Of a stretch of 64,000 nucleotides of DNA, positions 8,355-18,156 are shown piece by piece. Within the stretch, counting starts at the first letter, position 1. Every line of letters begins with the position of its first letter. Made by a program: the position numbers and the translations under genes. The stretch is from positions 42,610-106,609 of the forward strand of contig DFNH01000032.1 of NCBI GenBank assembly GCA_002375985.1, in the 5' to 3' direction. The notes beneath the pieces are model-generated. The model was not told the DNA's origin. It ran no database searches and saw nothing but the letters and a program-made list of their open reading frames with translations. This stretch comes from Firmicutes bacterium UBA3572 (GTDB lineage: Bacteria; Bacillota; Desulfotomaculia; Desulfotomaculales; Desulforudaceae).

Positions 8355-9338
8355 TTATTCTACCCCCGGAATAGCCGCCCCGATTCCGCGCAGGGCCAGG
8401 GCCACCGCCCCCATAGCGCCCATCCGGCCGCCCAACGCAGCCGGCACCAGGCTTACCCGGCGGTAAGCCGATTCTAAAGAATGCTCCCGGAGCGAACTCT
8501 CCATAGGCTCCCAGAACTGCCGCCCACTCCGCATGACTCCACCGCCCAACACGAGCAACTCCGGGTTTAGGAGGTTTAGCACCGTGGCTAAGCCAAGGCC
8601 CAGATAACGGGCGGCCTCATCCAGGATGGCGCGGGCCTCAGGGTCGCCAGCCCCCGCCGCCGCCGACACGGTAGCGGCGGTGACTTTTTCCGCCTCCCCA
8701 CCAATTCGGGCCGCGATACCCGCGCCGGCACCCCCGGCGATTAGTTCCCGGGCGCGCCGGGCAATGGCCGTGCCGGAAGCCACCGCTTCCAGACAACCAC
8801 GGTCTCCACACCCACAGCGGGGACCATCAGGAACCACTTTAATGTGTCCGATTTCCCCGGCGCCCCCTCCCGCGCCCCCGTAAATTTCACCCCGCAGGAT
8901 TAGACCCCCGCCGATCCCCGTGCTGACGGTGACAAAGACCATCTCGTTACAGCCGCGACCGGCCCCGAAGGTATACTCGCCCAGAGCCCCCAGGTTCGCG
9001 TCGTTCTCCAAAAATACCGGCCGGCCCAGACGCTCGGCCAGGTTGTCCCGGAACGGCGCCTCCCGCCAGCCCAGGTTGGGCGCCTGGTGGATCACCCCGG
9101 TAGCGGGATCAAGCGGTCCTGGCGCCCCGGCCCCCACCGCCGCCACCTGTCCCACCCTTACGCCGGCTTGGCCGCACGCCCGAAGTACCGTTTCGGTAAT
9201 ACGGTCCAAAACGGCCCCATAGCCTTGTTCCGGTTCTGTAGCCACTTCTACCTCGGCGAGGATGTCTCCCGCTTCATTGGCCAGCACGGTAAGGATTTTC
9301 GTGCCGCCCAAGTCCACGCCGGCCACATACCAGGCCAT
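8355..9338 (-). CDS. glk: ROK family glucokinase
   Basis: ATP-dependent glucose phosphorylation. The 327-residue protein has the phosphate-binding motif VDLGGTKI at the N-terminus, catalytic-region ENDANLGALGE, and the ROK zinc site (GHIKVVPDGPRCGCGDRGCL, about residues 154-173) with its cysteine triad. No N-terminal helix-turn-helix is present, so it is a kinase and not a ROK repressor. The ATG follows GGAAGGAGGT. Sugar specificity is inferred from family and context. Confidence 0.9.
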   Translation of the reverse strand: MAWYVAGVDLGGTKILTVLANEAGDILAEVEVATEPEQGYGAVLDRITETVLRACGQAGVRVGQVAAVGAGAPGPLDPATGVIHQAPNLGWREAPFRDNLAERLGRPVFLENDANLGALGEYTFGAGRGCNEMVFVTVSTGIGGGLILRGEIYGGAGGGAGEIGHIKVVPDGPRCGCGDRGCLEAVASGTAIARRARELIAGGAGAGIAARIGGEAEKVTAATVSAAAGAGDPEARAILDEAARYLGLGLATVLNLLNPELLVLGGGVMRSGRQFWEPMESSLREHSLESAYRRVSLVPAALGGRMGAMGAVALALRGIGAAIPGVE

Positions 9339-9371
9339 GGCGGATACCTCCTTCCAAGAACGAAAAGACTA

Positions 9372-10187
9372 CTAACCCCCTCCGTCTAGAATGAACCGTT
9401 CGATCGCCTCGGCCACACCGTCGGCGTCGTTAGAAGCCGTGATGAAATCGGCGTACTGTTTCACCTCGTCCCGGGCGTTGCCCATCATCACTCCGAGGCC
9501 GGCGTATGCCACCATATCCAGGTCGTTATAACCGTCCCCCACCGCCATCACCGCCTCCCGGGGAATACCGTAGTGGGTCGCCAGATACTGCAGAGCCTGC
9601 CCCTTGGTAGCCAGCGGATGGGAGAACTCCAGAAAATACGGCTTGGAGCGGGTGATATGCACCTGCTCGGCGGGGAAAAGAGCCTGCAAGTCCCGCATCT
9701 GGATCAGAATCTTTTCTTCGGAGGCAATGGTAAGCACTTTAGTGGGATTGCGCTTTCCCATAAAGGATAACAAATCGCCAACCACGTAGGCTTCGACCTG
9801 GGAAAGGTCGGCATACCGTTTTCCTTCCGGCGTCAGTTTTTCCATGCACAGTCGGTCGTCCAGGTATACGTTGATGTGGTGATCGTACTCCTGCAACCGC
9901 GTGATGATAGCACGGGCGACTTCATTGGGCAGCGTGCGATGCAAGAGTTCGGCACCCGTGAGAGGGTGCTTAACAAGTGCCCCCTGGTAGGTGATGATCG
10001 GGACGTCGATCCCCAGCCGGCGGGCGATGGGCGCGGCCGACCTAAACATCCTCCCGGTGGCCAGCGTGACGATCACTCCTTTTTCCCGGGCGCGCGCCAG
10101 CGCCCGCACCGTCCGTGGCGAAACCTGCAGCGCGCTGTCCAGCAGGGTGTCATCCAAATCCACGGCCACCAGCCTGTATTCCGCCAC
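9372..10187 (-). CDS. Cof-type HAD-superfamily phosphatase
   Basis: Probable sugar-phosphate or cofactor phosphatase of HAD subclass IIB. Motifs are visible: VAVDLDDTLLDS (nucleophile Asp), TLATGRMF, and the metal-binding GDGYNDLDMVAYAG near residue 220. A longer reading frame extends to 10244, but the GTG at 10187 is preceded by GGGGGGATT and gives the canonical start VAEYRLVAVDLDDTLL, so it was chosen. It lies directly downstream of the YfcE-like gene. Substrate unknown. Confidence 0.88.
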   Translation of the reverse strand: MAEYRLVAVDLDDTLLDSALQVSPRTVRALARAREKGVIVTLATGRMFRSAAPIARRLGIDVPIITYQGALVKHPLTGAELLHRTLPNEVARAIITRLQEYDHHINVYLDDRLCMEKLTPEGKRYADLSQVEAYVVGDLLSFMGKRNPTKVLTIASEEKILIQMRDLQALFPAEQVHITRSKPYFLEFSHPLATKGQALQYLATHYGIPREAVMAVGDGYNDLDMVAYAGLGVMMGNARDEVKQYADFITASNDADGVAEAIERFILDGGG

Positions 10188-10322
10188 AAATAATCCCCCC
10201 GCTACCGGCCTCACTTGAATTATACACCAATACCCAGGAAACACATACCAGAAAGACCATGCCTGGACAGCAGCAAAAGCCCATCCGTGCGTAAAGCCAC
10301 CAAGGAAGCAACCTGCTTACTT

Positions 10323-10868
10323 CTATTGTTTCAAGGAACCCTCCCAAGTCCGGAATACCACTCCGGAGTTTAGGTCCACCAGGTGTACAGTCACCCTGTC
10401 GGCCTCCAGGTCGACCACGCCAAAACTCGGTGCCAAGCCCTTCTTGTCCTGCTTCTTCAAGTGCCCGGGGTTGACCCAGAGCACCTTCCCCTTTAGCTCG
10501 ACTTCCGGGATATGTGTGTGTCCGTAAGCCACGATATCCACCTCCCCGCGGCCGGCCAGTTCCGCCGGATCGGGGTCGCCGGGCAGATCGTTGGCGTGGG
10601 CGTCCCGGGTATGGGTGAAGAGAATGCGGTAACCGTTGATCTCCCGGAGCACCCGGTTGGTAATTGCCGGGTCTTGATAATACTCGCCATACACGCCGGG
10701 CACCTGGATAATTGCCAATCCGTTGTGCTCCCGCAGTACGTCCGCGTCCGGCCACTCATCGCCAAGATGCGCAATGATGTCCACCTGCCACTCTGCGCGC
10801 AGCTTTTTCGCGGCTTCGCGCAGGTTAGCCAATTCGCCGTGGCTGTCGCTCACCAGTCCGAGACGCAT
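10323..10868 (-). CDS. YfcE/MJ0936-like metallophosphoesterase with degenerate motifs
   Basis: Calcineurin-like phosphodiesterase fold of about 181 residues. The start at 10868 follows GGAGG and gives MRLGLVSDSHGE, containing the first metal motif DSH. HLGDEWPD and the terminal GHTH (VAYGHTHIPEVE) are also present. Two canonical motifs deviate: the expected GN(C/H)D is GVYGEYYQD, and the expected HGH is FTHTRD. It may therefore be an altered or inactive phosphoesterase. Neighbours are uvrC upstream and the HAD phosphatase downstream. Confidence 0.8.
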   Translation of the reverse strand: MRLGLVSDSHGELANLREAAKKLRAEWQVDIIAHLGDEWPDADVLREHNGLAIIQVPGVYGEYYQDPAITNRVLREINGYRILFTHTRDAHANDLPGDPDPAELAGRGEVDIVAYGHTHIPEVELKGKVLWVNPGHLKKQDKKGLAPSFGVVDLEADRVTVHLVDLNSGVVFRTWEGSLKQ

Positions 10869-10911
10869 AATAGTTACCTCCAAAGAATTAATTTTGAATT
10901 TTGGCATCCTG

Positions 10912-12747
10912 CTAATCCACACCATGAAAGTAGACGTAGACCGCCCGCGCCGCCTTGCGGTTCATGGACGGCACGGCGGCCAGTTCCTCGACGGTGGCCG
11001 CCTTGAGGGCCTCCAGGGAGGGGAAAGCCCGCTGTAGAGCGCGGCGGCGCGTCAGCCCGATGCCTTCGATTTCGTCCAGCAGGGAACGCAGGCTCTCCCG
11101 GGAGCGGGTGCGGCGGTGATAGTCCACGGCGAAACGGTGCGCCTCATCGCGCAGGTGCCGCAGCAGGTACAGCGCCTGCGCATCACGCGGCACCGGCAGC
11201 GGGTCGGGCCGGCCCGGGGCAAACAACTGTTCTTCCTCCTTGGCCAGGCCGAAAACGGGGATGTCGTCGCACCCGGCCTCCCGCATGGCTTCCAGAGCCG
11301 CGCTCAGCTGTCCTTTACCCCCGTCGATCAGCACCAGATCCGGCAGCCGGACAAAACGCGCCTCCCGGCTGGACAGTTGTCCGGTAGCAATCAGTTCGCC
11401 TTCCTCGCGTGCCCGGGCGAACCGCCGGCCGACCACTTCCCGGATGGCCGCATAGTCGTCCGGCATCTGCGAACTGCGCACCCGAAAACGCCGGTACTCG
11501 TCCGGAGCGGGCCGGCCGTGCTCGAACACGACCATGGCCCCCACCGTCTGGGCCCCCTGGATGTTTGAAATATCAAAGGCTTCCAACCGGGCGGGAGGCG
11601 CCTCCAACCCCAGCAGGGCAGCCAGTTCGGCCAGCGCCGCCTCGGTGTCACGCTCGCCCTCCATTTGCGCCCGGACCAGGGCCGCGTTTTGTTCGGCCAT
11701 GCCCACCAGTTCACGCTTGCGGCCCCTCCGGGGCACGTGCAGCCGCACCCGTGCCCCGCGGCGCAGGCTCAGCCACCGGGCGATCAACTCCTGCTCGTCC
11801 CCCAGCGGCACGGGCAACAGCACCTCAGGCGGAATGAACCCCACCTCCCGGTAGTACTGCTTTAAAAAGGCGGTCAGCACCTCGGCCTCCGTCCGATCGG
11901 CGATCCCTTGCAGCGCCAGACTGTGCTGTCCGATAAGCTTGCCTTCCCGGATCTCAAGCACAACCGCCCGCCCGCGATTGCCGTCCCGCGCCAGCGCCAC
12001 CACGTCCAGGTCTTCCCGCCGGGTGGAAACGATGTGCTGCTTGGCCAGCACCTGTTCGACCGCCCGCAGCTGATCGCGTAGTTCGGCCGCCCGCTCGAAT
12101 TCAAGGTTCGCGGCCGCCGCCTCCATTTTCCGGGTCAGGTCACGCACCAGGTCGGTATGGCGGCCTTCCAGGAACAGCAGTACCTCTTGCACCAGCGCCC
12201 GGTACCTTTCCGGGTCCACCGTGCCCCGGCACGGGCCGAGGCAGCGTCCAATGTGGAAGTTCAAACAGGGCCGGCCGTTGGCAAAACGCACCTGCCGGCA
12301 GGTACGCAGGGGGAAAAGCTTCTTCAAAAGCCGCAGGGTCTCGTGCACCGCGCCGGCACTCGGGTAGGGACCAAAATAGCGCGCGCCGTCGCGCGGCTGG
12401 GTGCGGGTCAGGAACACCCGCGGGTAGGTTTCCTGGACGGTTACCTTAAGGTAGGGGTAGCTCTTATCGTCCTTGAGCAAAACGTTGTACCGCGGCCGGT
12501 GCTCCTTAATGAGGTTTGATTCCAGGATCAGAGCTTCGACCTCGGAGCCGGTGACGATGCACTCGACGTCGGCGGCCCGCCCGAGGAGGGCCTGGGTCTT
12601 GCCATTCTGGGCGCCGGTGAAATAAGACCGCACCCGGCTGCGCAGGGATACGGCCTTGCCCACGTACAGCACCTCGCCCCGTGCCCCGCGGAAGAGATAC
12701 ACGCCCGGTTTGTCCGGGAAGTGTTTCGCCTTTTCGGCCAGGCTCAT
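10912..12747 (-). CDS. uvrC: Excinuclease ABC subunit C
   Basis: Dual-incision nuclease of nucleotide excision repair. The 611-residue protein has an N-terminal GIY-YIG nuclease domain (KPGVYLFRGARGEVLYVGKA, about residues 13-32), a UVR motif around residues 200-235 (NLEFERAAELRDQLRAVE), and an RNase H-like second nuclease domain (VLIDGGKGQL). It ends in C-terminal helix-hairpin-helix motifs. It overlaps the uvrA stop by 4 nt, so uvrA-uvrC are translationally coupled. Confidence 0.97.
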   Translation of the reverse strand: MSLAEKAKHFPDKPGVYLFRGARGEVLYVGKAVSLRSRVRSYFTGAQNGKTQALLGRAADVECIVTGSEVEALILESNLIKEHRPRYNVLLKDDKSYPYLKVTVQETYPRVFLTRTQPRDGARYFGPYPSAGAVHETLRLLKKLFPLRTCRQVRFANGRPCLNFHIGRCLGPCRGTVDPERYRALVQEVLLFLEGRHTDLVRDLTRKMEAAAANLEFERAAELRDQLRAVEQVLAKQHIVSTRREDLDVVALARDGNRGRAVVLEIREGKLIGQHSLALQGIADRTEAEVLTAFLKQYYREVGFIPPEVLLPVPLGDEQELIARWLSLRRGARVRLHVPRRGRKRELVGMAEQNAALVRAQMEGERDTEAALAELAALLGLEAPPARLEAFDISNIQGAQTVGAMVVFEHGRPAPDEYRRFRVRSSQMPDDYAAIREVVGRRFARAREEGELIATGQLSSREARFVRLPDLVLIDGGKGQLSAALEAMREAGCDDIPVFGLAKEEEQLFAPGRPDPLPVPRDAQALYLLRHLRDEAHRFAVDYHRRTRSRESLRSLLDEIEGIGLTRRRALQRAFPSLEALKAATVEELAAVPSMNRKAARAVYVYFHGVD

Positions 12748-15608
12748 CTTTCGCCCTCCACGCCCGCAGCCGCGGCCACCGGGCGCCGGCAGCCCGGATC
12801 GCCCAACACGGCTCGCAGGAACCGCCCCGTGTGGGAAACCTCGTTGGCCGCCACCTCCTCCGGCGTGCCGGCGGCCACCACCGTGCCGCCCCGGTCTCCG
12901 CCCTCGGGCCCCAGGTCGATGATGTAATCGGCGGTCTTGATCACGTCCAGGTTATGCTCGATGACAATGACGGTATTCCCGCTGTTTACCAACCGGTGCA
13001 ACACCTGCAAGAGCCGGGCGATGTCCGCGAAGTGTAACCCGGTGGTGGGTTCGTCCAGGATGTACAGCGTCCGTCCGGTAGCCCGCCGTGACAATTCGGT
13101 GGCCAGTTTCACCCTTTGCGCCTCGCCGCCGGACAGCGTGGTCGCCGGTTGACCCAGCCGGATATAACCCAATCCCACGTCCTGCAAGGTACGCAGGTGG
13201 CGGTAAATCTTCGGCACCGGGGCAAAAAACTCGGCGGCCTGATCGACGGTCATGTCCAGTACGTCGGCAATCGACCGACCCTTGTACCGGATCTCTAAGG
13301 TTTCGCGGTTGTACCGCCGTCCGCGGCAAACCTCGCAGGGCACGTATACGTCCGGTAAGAAGTGCATCTCGATCCGGATAATCCCGTCGCCCCGGCAGGC
13401 CTCGCACCGCCCGCCCCGAACGTTGAAGCTGAACCGTCCCGGTTTATACCCCCGCATCCGCGCCTCGGGAGTGCGGGAGAACAGCTCCCGGATGGCGGTA
13501 AACACGCCGGTGTAAGTGGCAGGGTTGGAACGCGGGGTACGCCCGATAGGTGACTGGTCAATGTTGATCACCTTGTCCAGGTGTTCGACGCCCCGAATCT
13601 CGTCGTGCGCGCCCGGGTGAGTGCGCGTACCGTGCAGAGCGGCGGCAAGGGCCTTGTTCAGAATTTCATTCACTAAGGTACTCTTCCCGGAACCGGAGAC
13701 GCCAGTAACACAGATGAACGTGCCCAGCGGAAACGCCACGTCGATGCTTTTCAGGTTATGCTCCCGCGCCCCGCGCACCTCAACCCGCCGCTCCCCATAG
13801 GGTCGGCGCACCGGAGGCACGGGAATCGATTTCCGGCCGGCCAGATACTGCCCGGTGACGGACGCGGGCGTGCGCATGATATCGGTGAGCGTCCCGGAGG
13901 CCACTACCCGGCCGCCGTCCCGCCCGGCGCCCGGACCGATGTCGATGATGTGGTCGGCCGCCCGGATGGTCTCTTCGTCGTGTTCCACCACGATCACGGT
14001 GTTACCCAGGTCCCGCAGCCGTTTCAGGGTCGCCAGGAGGCGGCCGTTATCCCGCGGGTGCAGGCCGATACTGGGCTCATCCAGGATGTAAAGCACCCCC
14101 ACCAGGCCGGAACCGATCTGGGTAGCCAGCCGGATCCGCTGGGCCTCGCCGCCCGACAGGGTAGACGCCTGGCGATCCAGGGTCAGATAGTCCAGCCCGA
14201 CGTTAATGAGAAAGCCCAGGCGCTCGCGCAATTCCTTGAGCACCCGGCGGCCGATCAGCATTTCCCGGTCGGTCAGGTTTAGCTCGGCGAAAAAGCGATC
14301 CGCATCGGCGATCGAGAGTGCCGCCACTTCGGCAATGGAAAGACCGCCCACCTTCACCGCCAGCGCCTCGGCCTTGAGCCGCCGGCCCTGGCAGTCCGGG
14401 CAGGGACGGGTGCGCATGAACTGCTCGATCTCCGCCCGGACGTGATCCGAAGAGGTCTCCCGGTGCCGCCGGTCCAGGTAAGCCAGCACCCCTTCAAAAG
14501 GTGCGGTGTAGCGGCGCCGCCGGCCCAAGGCATCCCGGTAGCTGAAGGCAACCCGCGTCGCGCCGGTGCCGTGCAGGATCACGTCCAGGTGTTCCGGGGC
14601 CAGATCCCGTACCGGGGTGTGCAGGTCAAATCCGTAATGCGCCGCCAGCCCCTCCAGGTAGTGGTAACCCCGGGTCCACCACGACCAGCCGGCCACGGCG
14701 CCTTCGTACAGGGTCTTGGAACGGTCGGGGATAACCAGGTCCACGTCCACTTCCAGCCGGCTGCCCAGTCCGGTGCAGGTGGGACAGGCCCCCACCGGGC
14801 TGTTGAACGAGAACAGCCGCGGGGTAATCTCGCTGAAGCTAAAGCCGCAGTCTACGCAAGCGAAGTTTTGGCTGAACACAATTTCAGGTCCATCAATTAC
14901 GTCGCACACGGCCAACCCGTCGGCCTGTTTCAGGGCGGTCTCCAGGGAATCGGCCAGGCGGGACTCCAGGCCCGGCTTCACCACCAGCCGGTCGACCACA
15001 ATCTCGATAGTATGCTTCTTGTTCCGGTCCAGCTTGATCTCTTCGCCGGTCTCCCGCAGTTCGCCGTCGACCCGGATCCGCACAAAGCCGGCGCGGCGGG
15101 CTTCCTCCAGCACCCGGACGTGCTCGCCCTTCTTGCCCCGCACCACCGGCGCCAGGATTTGCAGTTTGGTGCCCACCGGCAGGGCCAGCACCTGGTCCAC
15201 CATCTGCTCCACCGTCTGGCTACTGATCGGGTGGCCGCAATTCGGGCAGTGGGGCCGTCCCACCCGGGCAAACAGGAGCCGCAGGTAGTCGTAAATCTCG
15301 GTCACGGTGCCCACGGTCGAACGCGGGTTGTGCGAACGCGTCTTCTGGTCGATGGAAATGGCCGGCGACAGGCCCTCGATGTAGTCCACGTCCGGCTTGT
15401 CCATCTGCCCCAAAAACTGGCGGGCATAAGCCGACAGGGACTCCACGTACCGGCGCTGACCCTCGGCGTAGATGGTGTCGAAAGCCAGCGACGACTTGCC
15501 GCTGCCGGAAAGGCCGGTCAGCACCACCAGCCGGTTGCGAGGGATCTCCACGTTGATGTTTTTTAAATTATGCATCCGCGCGCCGCGGACGACGATTTTC
15601 TCCTCCAT
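12744..15608 (-). CDS. uvrA: Excinuclease ABC subunit A
   Basis: ATP-dependent DNA damage sensor. The 954-residue protein has two ABC modules: Walker A GLSGSGKSSLAFDTIYAEGQ and GVSGSGKST, with two LSGGEAQR signatures. Zinc-module cysteines are visible (CVDCGFSFSE/CPTCTGLG and CEACRGDG/CEVCRGRR). The ATG start has a GGAG site. uvrC follows; uvrB is not beside it in this window. Upstream lies a decayed transposase, so the region has seen insertion. Confidence 0.98.
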   Translation of the reverse strand: MEEKIVVRGARMHNLKNINVEIPRNRLVVLTGLSGSGKSSLAFDTIYAEGQRRYVESLSAYARQFLGQMDKPDVDYIEGLSPAISIDQKTRSHNPRSTVGTVTEIYDYLRLLFARVGRPHCPNCGHPISSQTVEQMVDQVLALPVGTKLQILAPVVRGKKGEHVRVLEEARRAGFVRIRVDGELRETGEEIKLDRNKKHTIEIVVDRLVVKPGLESRLADSLETALKQADGLAVCDVIDGPEIVFSQNFACVDCGFSFSEITPRLFSFNSPVGACPTCTGLGSRLEVDVDLVIPDRSKTLYEGAVAGWSWWTRGYHYLEGLAAHYGFDLHTPVRDLAPEHLDVILHGTGATRVAFSYRDALGRRRRYTAPFEGVLAYLDRRHRETSSDHVRAEIEQFMRTRPCPDCQGRRLKAEALAVKVGGLSIAEVAALSIADADRFFAELNLTDREMLIGRRVLKELRERLGFLINVGLDYLTLDRQASTLSGGEAQRIRLATQIGSGLVGVLYILDEPSIGLHPRDNGRLLATLKRLRDLGNTVIVVEHDEETIRAADHIIDIGPGAGRDGGRVVASGTLTDIMRTPASVTGQYLAGRKSIPVPPVRRPYGERRVEVRGAREHNLKSIDVAFPLGTFICVTGVSGSGKSTLVNEILNKALAAALHGTRTHPGAHDEIRGVEHLDKVINIDQSPIGRTPRSNPATYTGVFTAIRELFSRTPEARMRGYKPGRFSFNVRGGRCEACRGDGIIRIEMHFLPDVYVPCEVCRGRRYNRETLEIRYKGRSIADVLDMTVDQAAEFFAPVPKIYRHLRTLQDVGLGYIRLGQPATTLSGGEAQRVKLATELSRRATGRTLYILDEPTTGLHFADIARLLQVLHRLVNSGNTVIVIEHNLDVIKTADYIIDLGPEGGDRGGTVVAAGTPEEVAANEVSHTGRFLRAVLGDPGCRRPVAAAAGVEGER

Positions 15609-15759
15609 GGCTCCGGTCTTTTTGCCTCCGTCCGGCTTCAGAATCAGTCAACCGCCGGGTGGTTTTAACAACATGATATCCGGAAACCACCCCCAGCACA
15701 AAAACCCTGCCCCCGTTAAAGAGGCAGGATGCTTTGCACATAGACTGACCGACTACATT

Positions 15760-16013
15760 ATACCCACGATAATCATAAACAATGTTCTCCTTGCCGGCTA
15801 AAACCCTTGTTTCCTTCCATCCCGCCACTGGTTGCGGATGTCGATCACTGGATTTATCCGGTGTCCATCCCACAGTTTTATGTTTAGTTTCGTGTCGTCA
15901 TAAGCCTTATCGCCCAGCAAGGCCTCGCATCTTTCCACTATGTTCGGATGCTCTACAACCAGCCGGTAGATTAAGGTACGCGTATGTGCCCCGCGAAATG
16001 ACGCCCGGAGCAA
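15760..16013 (-). pseudogene. Decayed DDE (IS4-like) transposase fragment
   Basis: The stretch 15609-16034 holds no intact gene. On the minus strand, 15798-16013 encodes 71 residues that look like the middle of an IS4-type transposase: CEALLGDKAYDDTKLNIKLW and HRINPVIDIRNQWRDG. A continuation (NIVYDYRG) appears in another frame just downstream. The fragment lacks both ends and is frameshifted, so it is a dead relic next to uvrA. Confidence 0.7.
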
Positions 16014-16034
16014 GATCCGGATCTTTTTGGCAGA

Positions 16035-17285
16035 TCAGCGAACCGCGGACGTGAAACTGCCCACCGCAAGGCCGGGAACGTCCCGCAGGGCCCTGATCAG
16101 GACCGGCACCCCGGCTATCCGGCCCCGGGCGGCAGGAAGAGCCTTGAACAGCCGGTGTGGGTCAATGTTCAGGTTGCGCAATTGGACCTTGTCCACCCCC
16201 ACCGCTTGAATCAGTTCCATAAGCGCCTCCATCTCCTCCTCCCGGTCCGTTAAACCGGGTAGAACCAATAGATTTAAGTTGACAAATAGGCCGCGGGCGC
16301 GGGCCACCGCCAGCGACCGGCGTACCTCCTCCAAGCCAAAGCCCCGGGGTCGGTGGTATGCCCCATAGACTTCGGCCCGGGCGCTCACCAGGCTGACCCG
16401 GACGCTATCCAGACCGGCGCGGGCAAGCCGGTCGAGCGCCTGGGGATCGCTACCGTTGGTGTTCAGGTTAATGGTTCCCCGGTCGGTGGCCTTGCGGATC
16501 GCGCGGATGGCGGCGGCCAAAAGTGGCGCCTGCAGCAGCGGCTCACCCTCGCAACCCTGGCCGAAGCTGAGAATCGGCTCGATGCCATGGGCCAGGTGTG
16601 CCGCACCCAGTTCGGCCACCTCGTCCACCGCCGGCACAAAGCCGATACGCTCCTGGGGTGCCGGACAACATCCGGCCTCCTGGAGCGAAATGCAGCCCAG
16701 ACAAGCGGCGTTACAACCCGGGGAAACGGGAATGCCGGCTTCCCAACGGGTGTAAAAGATGTTCTGGGCGGTCAGGCAGTGATAGGCGGTAGCGCAGTGG
16801 GCGAGGTGTTCCACCAGGCGGTTCTTGGGAAACTCCCGGCGTTTTTGTTTGATCCGGCGCGGCAGGGTCCGATCGTTGTACAGAAGCGGATTCCAGCGGT
16901 ACGCCTCATCGGTAGGCACCGCAGCCGCGAAAAACTGTCCGTCTCGGGCGGCGACCGCCGTGTACCCCAAAAGACCCAGGTCCGGCACCCGACCCCGAAC
17001 GTGATAAGCCGGCAGGTGGGTGCGGGTAAAGCCCGCCGGCAGCAGAGCGGCCACCGCGTGCAGTTTTTCGCCGTTTTTCAACCGCTTCGGTTCCCGCACC
17101 GGCTTTCCGTTCCAGGCCACCGGCCCCCGCCCCGGAAGCAGCACCAGGTCGGAACCCGGGGGCAGCGGAATGGCATCGCGTTCCGGGAACGGTACGATCC
17201 CGGCACCGGTCCAAGCAGCCGCCCGCAGTTCCGGATCCTCATACAGGGTTCCTTCGGCGTCGGCGTAAAGAAGCTGCAAGGTCAT
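16035..17285 (-). CDS. Radical SAM protein of unknown substrate
   Basis: A 416-residue protein with the SAM-cluster motif CNAACLGC at about residue 190, followed by a cysteine-rich stretch (EAGCCPAPQERIGFVP) and barrel elements LSFGQGCEGEPLL, INLNTNGSDPQALDR and VRVSLVSARAEVY. The N-terminal ~180 residues are not recognisable. The ATG at 17285 has GGGGG upstream. No maturation target or enzyme partner is adjacent. The long N-terminal extension differs from minimal radical SAM activases, and no function is proposed. Confidence 0.85.
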   Translation of the reverse strand: MTLQLLYADAEGTLYEDPELRAAAWTGAGIVPFPERDAIPLPPGSDLVLLPGRGPVAWNGKPVREPKRLKNGEKLHAVAALLPAGFTRTHLPAYHVRGRVPDLGLLGYTAVAARDGQFFAAAVPTDEAYRWNPLLYNDRTLPRRIKQKRREFPKNRLVEHLAHCATAYHCLTAQNIFYTRWEAGIPVSPGCNAACLGCISLQEAGCCPAPQERIGFVPAVDEVAELGAAHLAHGIEPILSFGQGCEGEPLLQAPLLAAAIRAIRKATDRGTINLNTNGSDPQALDRLARAGLDSVRVSLVSARAEVYGAYHRPRGFGLEEVRRSLAVARARGLFVNLNLLVLPGLTDREEEMEALMELIQAVGVDKVQLRNLNIDPHRLFKALPAARGRIAGVPVLIRALRDVPGLAVGSFTSAVR

Positions 17286-17518
17286 TACCCCCTTTTAATG
17301 TCAACCTGGACAACAGCCGTTTGAGAGGCACGCACTTTTGCTCCGGAGTGTAAGTTGGGGTTAGTATGCCACCAGCATACCACAAACCGGGCGCTACGCC
17401 GACCCGGCATCCGCGCGGGAGGATTGGCGCAGGTTTTGTAGAAGTTCATCGATACGAAGAAAACAACCGTTTGCCGCATTCGGCATCAGGCTAGCGAAGT
17501 TTTTGGAGGTTATTACCA

Positions 17519-18043
17519 TTGCCGAACGGTGTACCCAGCCTGAGAATCCTCGATCCCCAGTTCAAAAACAACGCCGGCAGGTACCTGTTTCAGTGCAGCC
17601 TGGCGGCGCTGACCATCTTGGTGATACTTTTGTTCCTGGACGTCATCGCCCACACGGCGATCATCGCCACCCTGGGAGCAAGCGCCTTCATCGTGTTCAC
17701 CATGCCCCACTCCTACGCTTCCCGGCCGCGGCCCCTGCTCGGGGGATACTTCGTGGGTATGTCCGTGGGCTGCCTGTGTTGTTTCCTGTCCTGTTCGCGG
17801 CTTCTGGCGCCGTTTATCCTGACCCCGCGAGCGTCCTACATCTTCTTCGGTGCCCTCGCCGTGGGTATCGCCATTCTGCTGATGACCGTCACCAACACCG
17901 AACACCCCCCGGCTGCGGGCATGGCCCTGGGATTGGTATTGAACGAGTGGGATTATTTGACCATCGTGTTCATCCTGGCGGCGGTCGTCTTCATGAGCGG
18001 AGTTCGGCAGTTCCTCAAGCCCAGGCTCATCAATCTGATGTAA
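17519..18043 (+). CDS. HPP family integral membrane protein
   Basis: A 174-residue membrane protein with four or five hydrophobic segments and the family's signature HPP in NTEHPPAAGMALGLVLN (about residues 125-141). The TTG start is preceded by GGAGG at the right distance. Members of this family have been linked to nitrite transport in plastids, but the bacterial role is mostly unknown. It is one of the few plus-strand genes here and stands between convergent and divergent neighbours. Confidence 0.85.
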   Translation: MPNGVPSLRILDPQFKNNAGRYLFQCSLAALTILVILLFLDVIAHTAIIATLGASAFIVFTMPHSYASRPRPLLGGYFVGMSVGCLCCFLSCSRLLAPFILTPRASYIFFGALAVGIAILLMTVTNTEHPPAAGMALGLVLNEWDYLTIVFILAAVVFMSGVRQFLKPRLINLM

Positions 18044-18156
18044 GGTTCCCACCGGCCACGGAGGCACAAAAAAGGACAGGCCCCTTTGCAGCGATTCGCG
18101 GTACGCGAGTACCGAAAGCGGCCCATCCCGCTGTTGATCCTCGTGCCTTTCACTAT

